Shown here piece after piece: positions 16,993-25,884 of a DNA stretch of 64,000 nt (positions are counted from its first letter, which is position 1; every line of letters starts with the position of its first letter). Source of the stretch: CANDOC01 sp965261725 (GTDB taxonomy: Bacteria; Pseudomonadota; Gammaproteobacteria; Pseudomonadales; Endozoicomonadaceae); assembly GCA_965261725.1 (NCBI GenBank), contig CBDHDU010000034.1, forward strand, positions 186,001-250,000, given 5' to 3'. Under the pieces are notes generated by a model. The model worked only from the letters and a program-made list of their open reading frames with translations, ran no database searches and was not told where the DNA came from. A program made the translations under genes and the position numbers.

Positions 16993-17091
16993 TTGTTATG
17001 AGAGCTTTGCTGGCGAACAGTAAGGCAGATATTAAACAGCCGGTATCAGGAATGACCGGTTGATCTTCACAGGATAAAGCAGTTACACGTC

Positions 17092-17949
17092 ATGTTTTTG
17101 ATTATTGGACTCGTACTGGTTGCCGCCAGCGTTGCCGGGGGATTTGTAAGTGCCGGTGGTAATCTGCTGGCACTTTGGCAACCGCCTGAATATGTCATCA
17201 TCGTCGGCTGTGCGGTGGGTGCTTTTCTGTTGGGGAACTCTCCATCCGTTATCAAGGCAACCGGCGGTCATACCCTGCGAGTGATTACCGGGAAGCACTC
17301 GAACCCTGATCATTATCAGCGTTTGCTGACACTGCTGTTTCAATTATTTGAAACAGGTCGTAAATCAGGACTGGCATCACTTGAGGGGCATGTTGAAAAT
17401 CCGGACGACAGTGAACTGTTCCGGGAGTCCGGTATTTTGCCAAATAAACGCTTAACAAGCTTTATCTGTGACAATATGCGGCTGTTTGGTTTGGGAAAGG
17501 TAAAGCCGCATGAGCTTGAAGGGCTGCTGGAAAGTGAAATCCATACCTTGCAGGAAGACATGGGACGTTCCGCTGCTTCTTTGCAGCGCATGGCAGACAG
17601 TTTCCCTGGCTTTGGCATCATCGCTGCGGTGTTAGGTATCGTTATTACGATGGAGAAAATGGGCGGACCTGCTGAAATGATTGGTATCAGTATTGCAGCC
17701 GCTCTGGTGGGGACGTTTCTTGGCATCTTTCTCGGGTATGTTCTGATTGGACCTTTGTCGCAGGCTGTTGAGCATATCATTGATGATGATATCCGTGCCT
17801 TTGAGTGTGTTAAAACGGCCTTGGTTGCTCATGCGTCCGGGCGACCTGCTGCGATTGCCATTGATTCGGGTCGTCGGGTGCTGTTTTCAGAAGTACGTCC
17901 AAGCTTTGAAGAAATGGAAGCCTGGTTGATGGAGCCTCAGGGAAAATAA
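17092..17949 (+). CDS. motA: Flagellar motor stator protein MotA (LafT-like)
   Basis: The 285-residue protein has four membrane helices: two near the N-terminus (LFIIGLVLVAASVAGGFVSAG and YVIIVGCAVGAFLLG) and two in the C-terminal half (FGIIAAVLGIVITM and IAAALVGTFLGIFLGYVLIGPL). A cytoplasmic loop carries the charged residues that contact FliG. The FPGFGIIAAVLGIV motif is typical of MotA. It forms the proton-conducting stator with the next gene product, whose ATG lies 10 bp downstream. Confidence 0.94.
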   Translation: MFLIIGLVLVAASVAGGFVSAGGNLLALWQPPEYVIIVGCAVGAFLLGNSPSVIKATGGHTLRVITGKHSNPDHYQRLLTLLFQLFETGRKSGLASLEGHVENPDDSELFRESGILPNKRLTSFICDNMRLFGLGKVKPHELEGLLESEIHTLQEDMGRSAASLQRMADSFPGFGIIAAVLGIVITMEKMGGPAEMIGISIAAALVGTFLGIFLGYVLIGPLSQAVEHIIDDDIRAFECVKTALVAHASGRPAAIAIDSGRRVLFSEVRPSFEEMEAWLMEPQGK

Positions 17950-17958
17950 GAGCTGGAT

Positions 17959-18864
17959 ATGGATAAAGAGGAAGCGATAGTTATCCGGCGCAGGCGTCGT
18001 TCAAAAAAAGCAAAGCACCATGGTGGTAGCTGGAAAGTGGCTTTTGCTGATTTCACACTGGCTATGATGGCATTGTTTATGGTGCTCTGGCTGGTTGAGG
18101 CGTCTTCTCCGTCACAGCGACGAGCCATAGCCCGCTATTTTGCTGAGCCCGGCGTTTTTGATCAGAATGCAAGTAATCAGCCGATTGAAATGGATGGTCC
18201 ATTGATTCCCGAGTTACGGGATGCCCCTTTACCTGAGCCGGAAGCCAAACCGTATGGTATTGGACCCACCGGTGCTTACTATGTTGATCCGGAATTCGGT
18301 GAAGTCATGGCGGCACTCCAGAGTGTTCCTCATCGCGACACAAACCCGAAAAATATAGATAACCTGCGATTAGAGCAGTTGCCCATAGGTATCAGGATTG
18401 AGCTGACTGAAAGTAAAGGGCAAGGCATGTTTGGCGGTGCAGGCAGTGCCCAGCTGGAACCGTATTATGAAGATGTTCTGTTATCTCTGGCGCCTTTTCT
18501 GAACAGAACCGGGCGGGCAGTGATGATTCGTGGTCATGCGGATGCTTCACAATTCAATAGCAACCGTGGGCGGGATAACTGGGATCTTTCATTCGACCGG
18601 GCACAGGCCGCACGCAAAACATTGATATTTGGCGGGCTTGCAGAAAACCGGATTCTCAACGTATCAGGTTTGGGCGATCACACATTGCTGGATAAGGAAA
18701 ATCCATATAGTCCTTCCAACCGGCGAATTGAAATTTTGCTGTTGAATGAACAAAGCGAAAAACTCCTGCGCAGCATGCTGGAGCCAACCGGGGAAGAAAT
18801 AAAGGATATTAATCCGTCGAATGTGAATCTGGCGCAGGATCTTGCTGCAGCGAATCAGCGATAG
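17959..18864 (+). CDS. motB: Flagellar motor stator protein MotB (LafU-like)
   Basis: The 301-residue protein has a basic N-terminus, one membrane helix with the proton-carrying Asp (VAFADFTLAMMALFMVLWL, D31), and a C-terminal OmpA-like peptidoglycan-binding domain (RGHADASQFNSNRGRDNWDLSFDRAQAARKTL; SPSNRRIEILLL). It pairs with motA. It is the last flagellar gene here. A gap of 105 bp separates it from the lipid-transporter operon. Confidence 0.94.
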   Translation: MDKEEAIVIRRRRRSKKAKHHGGSWKVAFADFTLAMMALFMVLWLVEASSPSQRRAIARYFAEPGVFDQNASNQPIEMDGPLIPELRDAPLPEPEAKPYGIGPTGAYYVDPEFGEVMAALQSVPHRDTNPKNIDNLRLEQLPIGIRIELTESKGQGMFGGAGSAQLEPYYEDVLLSLAPFLNRTGRAVMIRGHADASQFNSNRGRDNWDLSFDRAQAARKTLIFGGLAENRILNVSGLGDHTLLDKENPYSPSNRRIEILLLNEQSEKLLRSMLEPTGEEIKDINPSNVNLAQDLAAANQR

Positions 18865-18969
18865 GATTGCTTTTTACTCCTGCGTTACTATCTATTGACC
18901 CGAATTAGGACTTCATGCTCGGTGTGGCGTTAGAATAGAGGGAAATATTTTCTATTTGCGCCACGCCTG

Positions 18970-20100
18970 ATGCAGAAAAAAACAAGTGCACAATGGCTTC
19001 GCTGTGATGCGGCTTCGGAACAGCAGGAAAATCCGGAGATTGTAACGCTGATATTACAGGGGGGCTGGCTGAAAGAGCATACTGTTCCGGAAGTCAGTTC
19101 TATGGATCAGTTGTTCCGGCAGCATGAAGTTAAAACAATACAGTTAAAACCGGGAAATGACTTTGAGTGGGACACCCGGTTTATGACCTTCCTGCTGCAA
19201 TGCCACCGGCAGGGCAAAGCATCCGGCGTTGTGCTGGATGTTACGGCGTTGCCGGATGAATGCCGGCAACTGTTTAAACTGGCAACGGCAGTTGAACCTC
19301 AGGATACATCATCCCGGGTTTCTCCCCCCTTTATTTCTCTAAAGAAGTTCAAGCAAGGCGTAACAGACCAGCTTCATTTTGGCGGTGAAGTTACACTGGC
19401 CTTTTGGTCTCTGTTAACCGGTCGTGCCCGCACCCGTATCGCTGACTGTTTTTTCTTTTTCCAGCAAACCGGTCCGAATGCCATCCCCATTATTACGTTG
19501 ATCAGTGTGCTGGTCGGTATGATTCTGGCTTACCTGGGGCTGGTGCAATTGCGGCAGTTTGGGGCGCAGGTTTATATTGCGGATCTGGTTGCTATTGGTA
19601 TGGCAAGGGAAATGGGGGCGCTGATGACTGCCGTTATTCTCGCGGGTCGTACCGGCGCTTCCTATGCTGCACAGCTGGGTACCATGCAGGTTAATGAAGA
19701 AATTGATGCACTGGTAACACTGGGCATGCGACCGGTGGAATATCTGGTTTTGCCGAGAATACTGGCACTGGTTATCGCTATGCCGTTGCTGACAATCTAC
19801 AGTGATGTGTTAGGTATTGTTGGTGGTGCGCTGGTGGCGACGGGAATGGATTTAACGTTTACCCAGTACTTCCATCATGTCAGTCAGTCGTTGTCTGTTC
19901 ACTCGATTCTGACCGGTTGCTTTAAAAGTATGATCTTTGGCTTGCTGATTGCTATGGCAGGCTGTCAGGCAGGAATGCGTTGCGGGCGTTCTTCTGCAGC
20001 AGTGGGTGAGGCAACAACCAAAGCGGTTGTCTCAGCGATCGTTTATCTTGTGGTTGCGGATGCCGTTTTGAATATCATCTACTACAAGTTGGGGATTTGA
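18970..20100 (+). CDS. MlaE-family ABC transporter permease with N-terminal STAS-like domain
   Basis: The 376-residue protein has a soluble N-terminal domain (about 1-115) with a STAS-like pattern, followed by an MlaE permease of five or more helices. Signatures are QQTGPNAIPIITLISVLVGMILAYLG, GREMGALMTAVILAGRTGASYAAQLGTM-like residues, NEEIDALVTLGMRPVEYLVLPR, and a C-terminal segment with ATTKAVVSAI. Such permeases work with an ATPase and an MCE protein to move phospholipids or hydrophobic compounds across the envelope. The ATPase starts 1 bp after this stop. Confidence 0.92.
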   Translation: MQKKTSAQWLRCDAASEQQENPEIVTLILQGGWLKEHTVPEVSSMDQLFRQHEVKTIQLKPGNDFEWDTRFMTFLLQCHRQGKASGVVLDVTALPDECRQLFKLATAVEPQDTSSRVSPPFISLKKFKQGVTDQLHFGGEVTLAFWSLLTGRARTRIADCFFFFQQTGPNAIPIITLISVLVGMILAYLGLVQLRQFGAQVYIADLVAIGMAREMGALMTAVILAGRTGASYAAQLGTMQVNEEIDALVTLGMRPVEYLVLPRILALVIAMPLLTIYSDVLGIVGGALVATGMDLTFTQYFHHVSQSLSVHSILTGCFKSMIFGLLIAMAGCQAGMRCGRSSAAVGEATTKAVVSAIVYLVVADAVLNIIYYKLGI

Positions 20101-20101
20101 T

Positions 20102-20878
20102 ATGACGCTATCATCCGCTCATTCCCAACCGTCAGGCACAGCCATTGAAGTGCGTAACCTGACGATGAAGTATGGTTCGAACCTGATTCAGCAGGATTTG
20201 AACTTTGATGTCAGAACCGGTGATATTTTTGTCATTATGGGTGGCAGTGGCTGCGGTAAAAGTACGCTGCTGAAGCACCTGATTGGTCTGTATCAGCCTG
20301 CGACAGGTGAGATTCTTTATGACCGGCAGAACTTCTTTACTGCTGACGACGATATGCGCCAGCAAATGCGTAAACGCTGGGGTGTCACCTATCAGGGAGG
20401 TGCCCTGTTCAGTGCGATGACACTGGAGGAGAATACGGCGCTACCGCTGCAGCAATTCAGCACACTGTCCAAAGCTGAAATCCGTGATATTGTGAGTTAT
20501 AAGCTGGCGCTTGTGGGGCTGGCAGGTTATGAAGATTATTATCCCTCACAGATCAGTGGCGGGATGCAGAAGCGTGCAAGTCTGGCACGTGCCGTGGCGC
20601 TTGATCCGGATATTCTGTTTTTTGATGAACCTTCGGCAGGACTTGATCCGCTGAGTGCCCGGCGGCTGGATGAACTGATTCTGCAGCTTCGCGATTCAAC
20701 GGGTGCGACGGTCGTAATTGTTACCCATGAGCTGGCCAGTATTTTCGCTATTGGCAGCAACGGTATTTTTCTGGATGCTGAAACCAAAACCCAACTGGAT
20801 GTCGGGTCACCTGAATATATGTTGAACAATAGTCCACACTCTGTCGTCAGAGCCTTTCTTTCAAGAGGGGAGGCATAA
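20102..20878 (+). CDS. ABC transporter ATPase of the MCE lipid transporter (MlaF-like)
   Basis: The 258-residue nucleotide-binding subunit has Walker A GGSGCGKST (47-55), ABC signature SGGMQKR (152-158), Walker B ILFFDE (171-176) and the switch His (H209). SGGMQKR is typical of the MlaF group. It should power the MlaE-type permease encoded just before it. The MCE gene follows after 2 bp. Confidence 0.94.
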   Translation: MTLSSAHSQPSGTAIEVRNLTMKYGSNLIQQDLNFDVRTGDIFVIMGGSGCGKSTLLKHLIGLYQPATGEILYDRQNFFTADDDMRQQMRKRWGVTYQGGALFSAMTLEENTALPLQQFSTLSKAEIRDIVSYKLALVGLAGYEDYYPSQISGGMQKRASLARAVALDPDILFFDEPSAGLDPLSARRLDELILQLRDSTGATVVIVTHELASIFAIGSNGIFLDAETKTQLDVGSPEYMLNNSPHSVVRAFLSRGEA

Positions 20879-20880
20879 TC

Positions 20881-21867
20881 ATGAGTCAGCGAGCGAACCC
20901 GGTAGTCGTCGGCGGCTTTATGGTAGCGATGATTGCGCTGTGTATTTTTCTGGTGGTGTTTGTCGGTACCGGAAATCTGTCGTCTTATTCCTCGTCCCGT
21001 TATGAGTTGCTGTATTCGAGTTCTATCAAAGGATTGAATGTAGGTGCACCGGTTGCTTTAAAAGGTGTAAAGATTGGTGAGGTTGTCAGTATCACAGCCA
21101 AGATTTACCCGGAAAAACTGGACGTGTTGAACTCGGTTGTCATTGATGTTGATCCTAAGGCGATGGTGCGGGTAGGTGAGCCGGACAAACGGCGGGAAGA
21201 AGTGATTCAGGAGCTGCTCGGTAAAGGGTTATCGGCTCAGTTAAAAATGCAGAGTTTGCTGACTGGATTGTTATATATCGAAGTGAATTTTTATCCCCAG
21301 CGGGAGAGAAATACCTTTCCAATTGAAACGGAATATCCGCAGATTCCTACCGTACCAAGCGATCTTGAACAACTAACCCAGAATCTTGAAGGTTTTGATC
21401 TGCGTGGAATGGCTGAGGATATGAAGGGCGTCATTGCCGGGCTTAATCAGGTTCTGGCTAATGAAGACACCCAGGCACTGCCTACAACCGTCAACCATAC
21501 GATGGTTGCCTTTGGTGATATGTCCGGTGAGATGAAAAAAATGGCTATCGGCATGCGTCAGGATATGGCGGCAATGAGAGCGCAGATGGCACCGATGGCG
21601 GCTGAGATTCGCCAGATGGCAGGGCAGTTAAATGAAGAAGTTCCCGGAACGGTTAAGCAGCTAAACAGTATGCTGGCTGAACTCGAAAATACACTGGTAG
21701 CGGCACGGGGAACGCTGGAGCGTGCCGAAAATGCGATGGATCCTGATTCTCCGTTGCTGTACCAGATGGAGCAGAGTGCCAAAGATATGAGCCGGGCGGC
21801 GCGAGCTGTTGAGGAAATGGCAGAGCTGTTAGAGAAGAAACCAAGTTCGGTTCTGTATGGGAAGTAA
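20881..21867 (+). CDS. MCE domain substrate-binding protein (MlaD-like)
   Basis: The 328-residue protein has one N-terminal membrane helix (VGGFMVAMIALCIFLVVFVGTG) and an MCE domain (about 38-120: SSSIKGLNVGAPVALKGVKIGEVVSI). A long helical C-terminal region rich in Met and Gln follows (DMSGEMKKMAIGMRQDMAAMRAQ onward). MCE proteins form hexameric rings or tubes that carry lipids through the periplasm. The long helical tail suggests a tube reaching toward the outer membrane, as in PqiB- or LetB-like systems; this is inference. Confidence 0.93.
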   Translation: MSQRANPVVVGGFMVAMIALCIFLVVFVGTGNLSSYSSSRYELLYSSSIKGLNVGAPVALKGVKIGEVVSITAKIYPEKLDVLNSVVIDVDPKAMVRVGEPDKRREEVIQELLGKGLSAQLKMQSLLTGLLYIEVNFYPQRERNTFPIETEYPQIPTVPSDLEQLTQNLEGFDLRGMAEDMKGVIAGLNQVLANEDTQALPTTVNHTMVAFGDMSGEMKKMAIGMRQDMAAMRAQMAPMAAEIRQMAGQLNEEVPGTVKQLNSMLAELENTLVAARGTLERAENAMDPDSPLLYQMEQSAKDMSRAARAVEEMAELLEKKPSSVLYGK

Positions 21868-21883
21868 TAACTATCAATTTGAG

Positions 21884-22495
21884 ATGAATGGATTAATCAC
21901 TGTGCGTAGTTTAAAGCGTCTTAGCCTGTTAACCATGATGGTGTTACTTGCCGGATGCGTTAGTACGCCGGAGTATCGGTACTATTCTCTTCGTGCTTTA
22001 TCAGGTGCAGATAAGGTGGCAGAGGTGCCACAATTATCAGGTGTGAGTGTAGGCATTATGCCGGTACAGGCTCCGGAATGGCTTGATAAAGAAAATATGT
22101 CTTATAGCGATGGCGGCTACCGGTTGTATCAGGCTGACTTCGATCGCTGGGGCGAGCCTTTGCCGCAGATTATGACTCGGGTAGTGATGCGTAATCTGGA
22201 GCAAATATCGCCAGGGCTAGATGTTTCTGTTGGCCCTTGGAATCGTAGTCAGCAACCTGAACACATGATTTCGATAGAAGTGCTTGATCTGGCGGTCAAA
22301 AATAATGTGTTGGTTCTTGAAGCTCGCTGGGAGGTAAAATCTGGCCTGCTGAATTCAGCAAGATCTTTCTACGACAAGATTGAGCAGCCATTAGTTGATG
22401 GCAGTTATGAATCCATTGCGTTAGGAAGTAGTCAGGTCATATTCAAGCTCACCAGCCAAATCGTAGTTACGGCATTGCTGGATACAAACGCCTGA
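21884..22495 (+). CDS. ABC-type transport auxiliary lipoprotein (PqiC-like)
   Basis: The start chosen here (MNGLITVRSLKRLSLLTMMVLLAGC) gives a clean lipoprotein signal with lipobox LAGC. An upstream ATG at 21857, overlapping the MCE gene by 11 bp, is an alternative. The body has the PqiC/auxiliary-component pattern (YRYYSLRAL, VSVGIMPVQAPEWLDKENMSY, YQADFDRWGEPL). It should be the outer-membrane lipoprotein partner of the MCE transporter. Its 3' end overlaps the convergent 22467 gene by 29 bp. Confidence 0.88.
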   Translation: MNGLITVRSLKRLSLLTMMVLLAGCVSTPEYRYYSLRALSGADKVAEVPQLSGVSVGIMPVQAPEWLDKENMSYSDGGYRLYQADFDRWGEPLPQIMTRVVMRNLEQISPGLDVSVGPWNRSQQPEHMISIEVLDLAVKNNVLVLEARWEVKSGLLNSARSFYDKIEQPLVDGSYESIALGSSQVIFKLTSQIVVTALLDTNA

Positions 22496-23678
22496 CAGGG
22501 TCGTAAAAGCGGGTAATGCCATCCATTCCACAATTCAGAAATACTGCTTTAAGAGTATGGCATGATGCATGCTCAAGATTCTCAGTCAGTGTGACAGATA
22601 TCATGTAACAGTTGGATTTGTGGTTGCTGTGATGTAGTCCCCCAAGGTGGACTATCACTGTTGGCTTATTTGCAATAGCGATGAAGTGATCAAGTTGCTC
22701 ACAGCTCAGAGTTGGGAAAAAATATACAACGTTAATTCCAAACTTTTTATATATGGCTTTCAAGTCATCTAGCGGGGTTTCCGGAGACACATACAGAACA
22801 GGCATGTAAAGGCAGCTGGAAACAGCCGCCAGCTGATCGCCTGTTTCTACAGAAATATTTTGCCCTTTGGTGATTATTTCCCATTCGGTATAAAAGCGTA
22901 ATACCGTACTTAATAGTGCGCTTTTCCAGCATTGAACTTTATCTGGAAAGGGAGGGAAGCTACTTACTGTTTGTTTTTTCTCAGATTCAGGGTGCAGGAT
23001 TGTAAAAAGTTGCAAAAAGCTGGGTACAAAGTGATCAGGCTCAAGCTGCTTCGTATTAAACTGGTCTGTAAATGCATATATGTCTGCACCAATTTTTTCG
23101 CAGGCTTTCCACCGCGCTGAAGCAGCCATTAATTTAATTGCCTGCAGGATTTCCTGATCGTTATAGTCTGGTTCCCAGCCTGATTCTGAACAAAAAGCAC
23201 GCTTATTAAGAGTTGATTGAGGGCTTCTTTTCCGTACTCTTATTTGCTCAGTTAATCCCTCAAACAGAAGGTACCACAGGTGTAAGCTAGCTGCCGGAAT
23301 CTGTCTCTCAGTACATTCTGGTCTTAAGCTTTCTAGTGTCGGCAGGAGATAGAAATACACTGCACGACCATCGGGTGGGTTTTTTGTATCAAAGAGGTGG
23401 GCATGGTAATGAAATGTCGTCTGAACAAACTCTTTGAGCTGGGGCGCGGGTAATAATGGTGAGCACGAAGTTGCAATAGCTATTGCCCAGGGAGTTTTAC
23501 CTTCCCGGTTTTCCAGTTGGAATACATACTGATTAGTGTTTGTTGCATAGCCATTTACCACATCAAGTTTTTCTGCTGAGGCCCCGCTGGAAGATATAAG
23601 GGTTAAGAGAAACAGCAGAAAGCTATATGAGGCAATATTGAAATAAAATGCCTGGGAGTTCTGATTTTCTAATAGCAA
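22467..23678 (-). CDS. Unrecognised 403-residue secreted protein
   Basis: No family is recognised. The N-terminus contains a hydrophobic stretch ending in SGASAEK (about 14-36) that reads as a signal peptide. About ten Cys are scattered through the mature part, and the C-terminal half has predicted beta/alpha elements (PTVIVHLGGLHHSN). The coding frame is long and has plausible codon use. The gene converges on the PqiC-like gene and overlaps its last 29 bp. Confidence 0.6.
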   Translation of the reverse strand: MLLENQNSQAFYFNIASYSFLLFLLTLISSSGASAEKLDVVNGYATNTNQYVFQLENREGKTPWAIAIATSCSPLLPAPQLKEFVQTTFHYHAHLFDTKNPPDGRAVYFYLLPTLESLRPECTERQIPAASLHLWYLLFEGLTEQIRVRKRSPQSTLNKRAFCSESGWEPDYNDQEILQAIKLMAASARWKACEKIGADIYAFTDQFNTKQLEPDHFVPSFLQLFTILHPESEKKQTVSSFPPFPDKVQCWKSALLSTVLRFYTEWEIITKGQNISVETGDQLAAVSSCLYMPVLYVSPETPLDDLKAIYKKFGINVVYFFPTLSCEQLDHFIAIANKPTVIVHLGGLHHSNHKSNCYMISVTLTENLEHASCHTLKAVFLNCGMDGITRFYDPVRRLYPAMP

Positions 23679-23772
23679 TTTTGTTATCCAACCCGACTTG
23701 TACTTTTACTTGTTGTATTAAGTTAGATGAAGACGGTCGGAGGAGAGAAATAACTTACTGCTTTTATAATGC

Positions 23773-23802
23773 CTGTCCGGCAGGCTCTTACCCACCGGAC
23801 AG
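23773..23802. terminator. Hairpin after focA, possible terminator without a T-run
   Basis: CTGTCCGG and CCGGACAG form a perfect 8-bp stem around a 14-nt loop, 10 bp beyond the focA stop. There is no T-run on either strand, so it may act as an RNA-stabilising 3' structure rather than an intrinsic terminator. Confidence 0.4.
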
Positions 23803-23811
23803 TGAAGCTTA

Positions 23812-24717
23812 TTAAGCGCTCTGCAACTCAGAAACAGCCGCTTTTTCCTTAACATCGTGCTTCTTGATATGCACGAACCACTGGCTCAGACCAACGATTA
23901 CGCCACCACCCAGAATGTTACCGATCAGAACCGGAATCAGGTTGCTTGCGAATACGTTGTACATGGTCAGGTTAGCGAAGTCTGCTGCAGTGTAACCGCT
24001 CATCTGCCAGAAGGTTTCCGGCGCAATGTTCTTGATAACAACAGCGATTGGCAGCAGGTACATGTTGGCAACAACGTGTTCACCACCGGAACCTACGAAT
24101 GCAGCAATACCCATCATGCAGGCCAGAATCTTGGATGTGGTATCAGTGGTGCTGATAGTCATCCAGTAAGTCAGGCATACCAGCAGGTTACAGATAATAC
24201 CCAGGGCAATGGCCTGACCAAAACTGTGACCCATCTTGCTCTTGGCAATGTACAGTGCCTTGATACCGACTTCACCGCCAGCAAACATGTACTGACCACA
24301 GGCGATCATTAGCGCAACCATCAGCAGGGAGCCGACAAAGTTACCGGTGAATACCAGACTCCAGTTACGCATGATCTGGCCACCGGTTAAACGACCCTCT
24401 GCACGCCCCATAATCAGCAGGGTGTTACTGGTAAACAGTTCAGCACCCACCAGTACCACCAGAATCAGTGCAATACTGAAGCCCAGGCCACCGATAAATT
24501 TGGTCATACCATAAGGAACATCACCGGCGCCGGTTGCGATTATGGTGTAGAACATACCAGCAATTGATACAAAAACACCTGCAAAGATAGCCATGACAAA
24601 CGTGATGCTTGGGGTCTTGTCAGACTTTTCAGCCTTGGCAATGGCTACTTTCAGTGCGTAGGCAGCCGCTTCAGCAGGCGGAACGGTGTTGGTCACCATC
24701 TTTGGAGATTCTTGCAT
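23812..24717 (-). CDS. focA: Formate/nitrite channel, FocA-like
   Basis: The 301-residue protein has six membrane helices with FNT signatures: GAELFTSNTLLIMGR, NWSLVFTGNFVGSLL, GGEHVVANMYLLP (GFEHSVANM in E. coli FocA) and ASNLIPVLIGNILGGGVIVGL. FocA passes formate during fermentation. Codon use is strongly biased toward ctg, acc and ggt, as in acetate kinase further on, pointing to high expression. No pflB lies alongside. FocA is preferred over NirC from overall similarity; nitrite cannot be excluded. Confidence 0.9.
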   Translation of the reverse strand: MQESPKMVTNTVPPAEAAAYALKVAIAKAEKSDKTPSITFVMAIFAGVFVSIAGMFYTIIATGAGDVPYGMTKFIGGLGFSIALILVVLVGAELFTSNTLLIMGRAEGRLTGGQIMRNWSLVFTGNFVGSLLMVALMIACGQYMFAGGEVGIKALYIAKSKMGHSFGQAIALGIICNLLVCLTYWMTISTTDTTSKILACMMGIAAFVGSGGEHVVANMYLLPIAVVIKNIAPETFWQMSGYTAADFANLTMYNVFASNLIPVLIGNILGGGVIVGLSQWFVHIKKHDVKEKAAVSELQSA

Positions 24718-25057
24718 GGTAATTATCTTGTCAGAACTGTTTATCGGATGATTGGATGCTGATCAGTCATGGAGCCGACAGGACATCGGATTTTTATACA
24801 TTGACCGCATCAGGATGAAAAACTGGGTGAAATAATAAACGGAAGCAGCAAACGTGGTAGGGGTAATATCCGAACAGTAAATAGTGGTGCAAATCTTGCG
24901 GGTAACGCTATTGGTAGGCTGGAGGGTGTTATTTGGCTGTGTGTGTTATTTTGCTCGGAAACCGCCTATGGTTGACTGTGAAACCCGATACAAACAAACG
25001 GAAAGTCAATTCAATTTAAGTTGAGTTGAGTAAAAAGTACCAGTCTGCAAGTACAAA
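24718..25057. other. Intergenic region between focA and a truncated transporter
   Basis: This 340-bp stretch should hold the focA promoter near 24720-24800, but no convincing FNR box could be placed. The part next to the downstream Nramp-like fragment shows no recognisable remains of the missing N-terminal half of that gene. An in-frame TAA lies at 25031. No RNA gene is evident. Confidence 0.4.
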
Positions 25058-25879
25058 GTGATTGACCAAGTGACGAAGTGGATTGTTGCTCTGCTGGCAA
25101 TCGTAACTGTGACGGCTGCATTTCTGGCCTTCTCGAAAGGTGCTGTAGCCCCGCCAGAATTTGTCAGCCCCAGTCCGTGGACACTGGCATCACTTGGTTT
25201 TCTGGTTGCTTTGATGGGCTGGATGCCTGCACCGATTGAGGTTTCAGCAATGAACTCGGTCTGGTGCTTAAGTAAAAGAAAAGAACGGGGTTCTTTCAGT
25301 GTAAAAGAAGCCTTGTTTGATATGAATGTGGGCTATATCGGTACTGCTATTCTGGTACTGTTTTTCCTTGGCATGGGCGCAACGGTATTACACGGCAGTG
25401 GTATTGAACCGGCTTCCAGTGGTGCAGCCTTCACCAGTCAGTTGGTTTCAATCTATTCATCAACCATTGGTGAGTGGAGTAGCTGGCTGATTTTTGTGGC
25501 AGCCATCTGCTGTATTTATAGTTCTACCTTAGCCTGCATCGATGGTTATAACCGTACCACATACAGTGCGTGGCTGAACCTGAAGGTGCATGATTCTGAA
25601 AATACAGAAAACCCTCTGCTTATTCTGGTTGTTACCGGGCTTGCCCTGACTGTTGTGCTGATGTTCCCCGGCTCAATACTGGCGATGCTGAAGTTTGCCA
25701 TGATTGCTGCATTTTTAACGACGCCGATTTTTGGCTGGCTGAATTTTAAGGTGATTAATTCGGAACAAGTGCCTGCGGAGCACCGCCCCGGTTCATTTTT
25801 AAAAGTATGGGCTCAGGCCGGGCTGGTATTTCTGTTTGGTTTTGCCGGGCTGTTCATCTGGTGGCAGTGGTTTATGTAA
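25058..25879 (+). pseudogene. N-terminally truncated Nramp-like divalent metal transporter
   Basis: The 273-residue frame opens at a GTG in the middle of what should be the membrane domain. It contains about six helices and the segment FLVALMGWMPAPIEVSAMNSVW, at the position of the metal-binding helix 6 motif of Nramp-related transporters. Full-length relatives have about 400 residues with a DPGN-type motif in helix 1, which is absent here. A TAA lies nine codons upstream in frame. This is probably a 5'-deleted remnant, although translation from the GTG is possible. Confidence 0.65.
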
Positions 25880-25884
25880 TCCGG

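Noticed and set aside
24740..24830. FNR-type site in front of focA
   Set aside because: The closest match (TTGA-N5-TCAG around 24800) has the wrong spacing and only partial half-sites.
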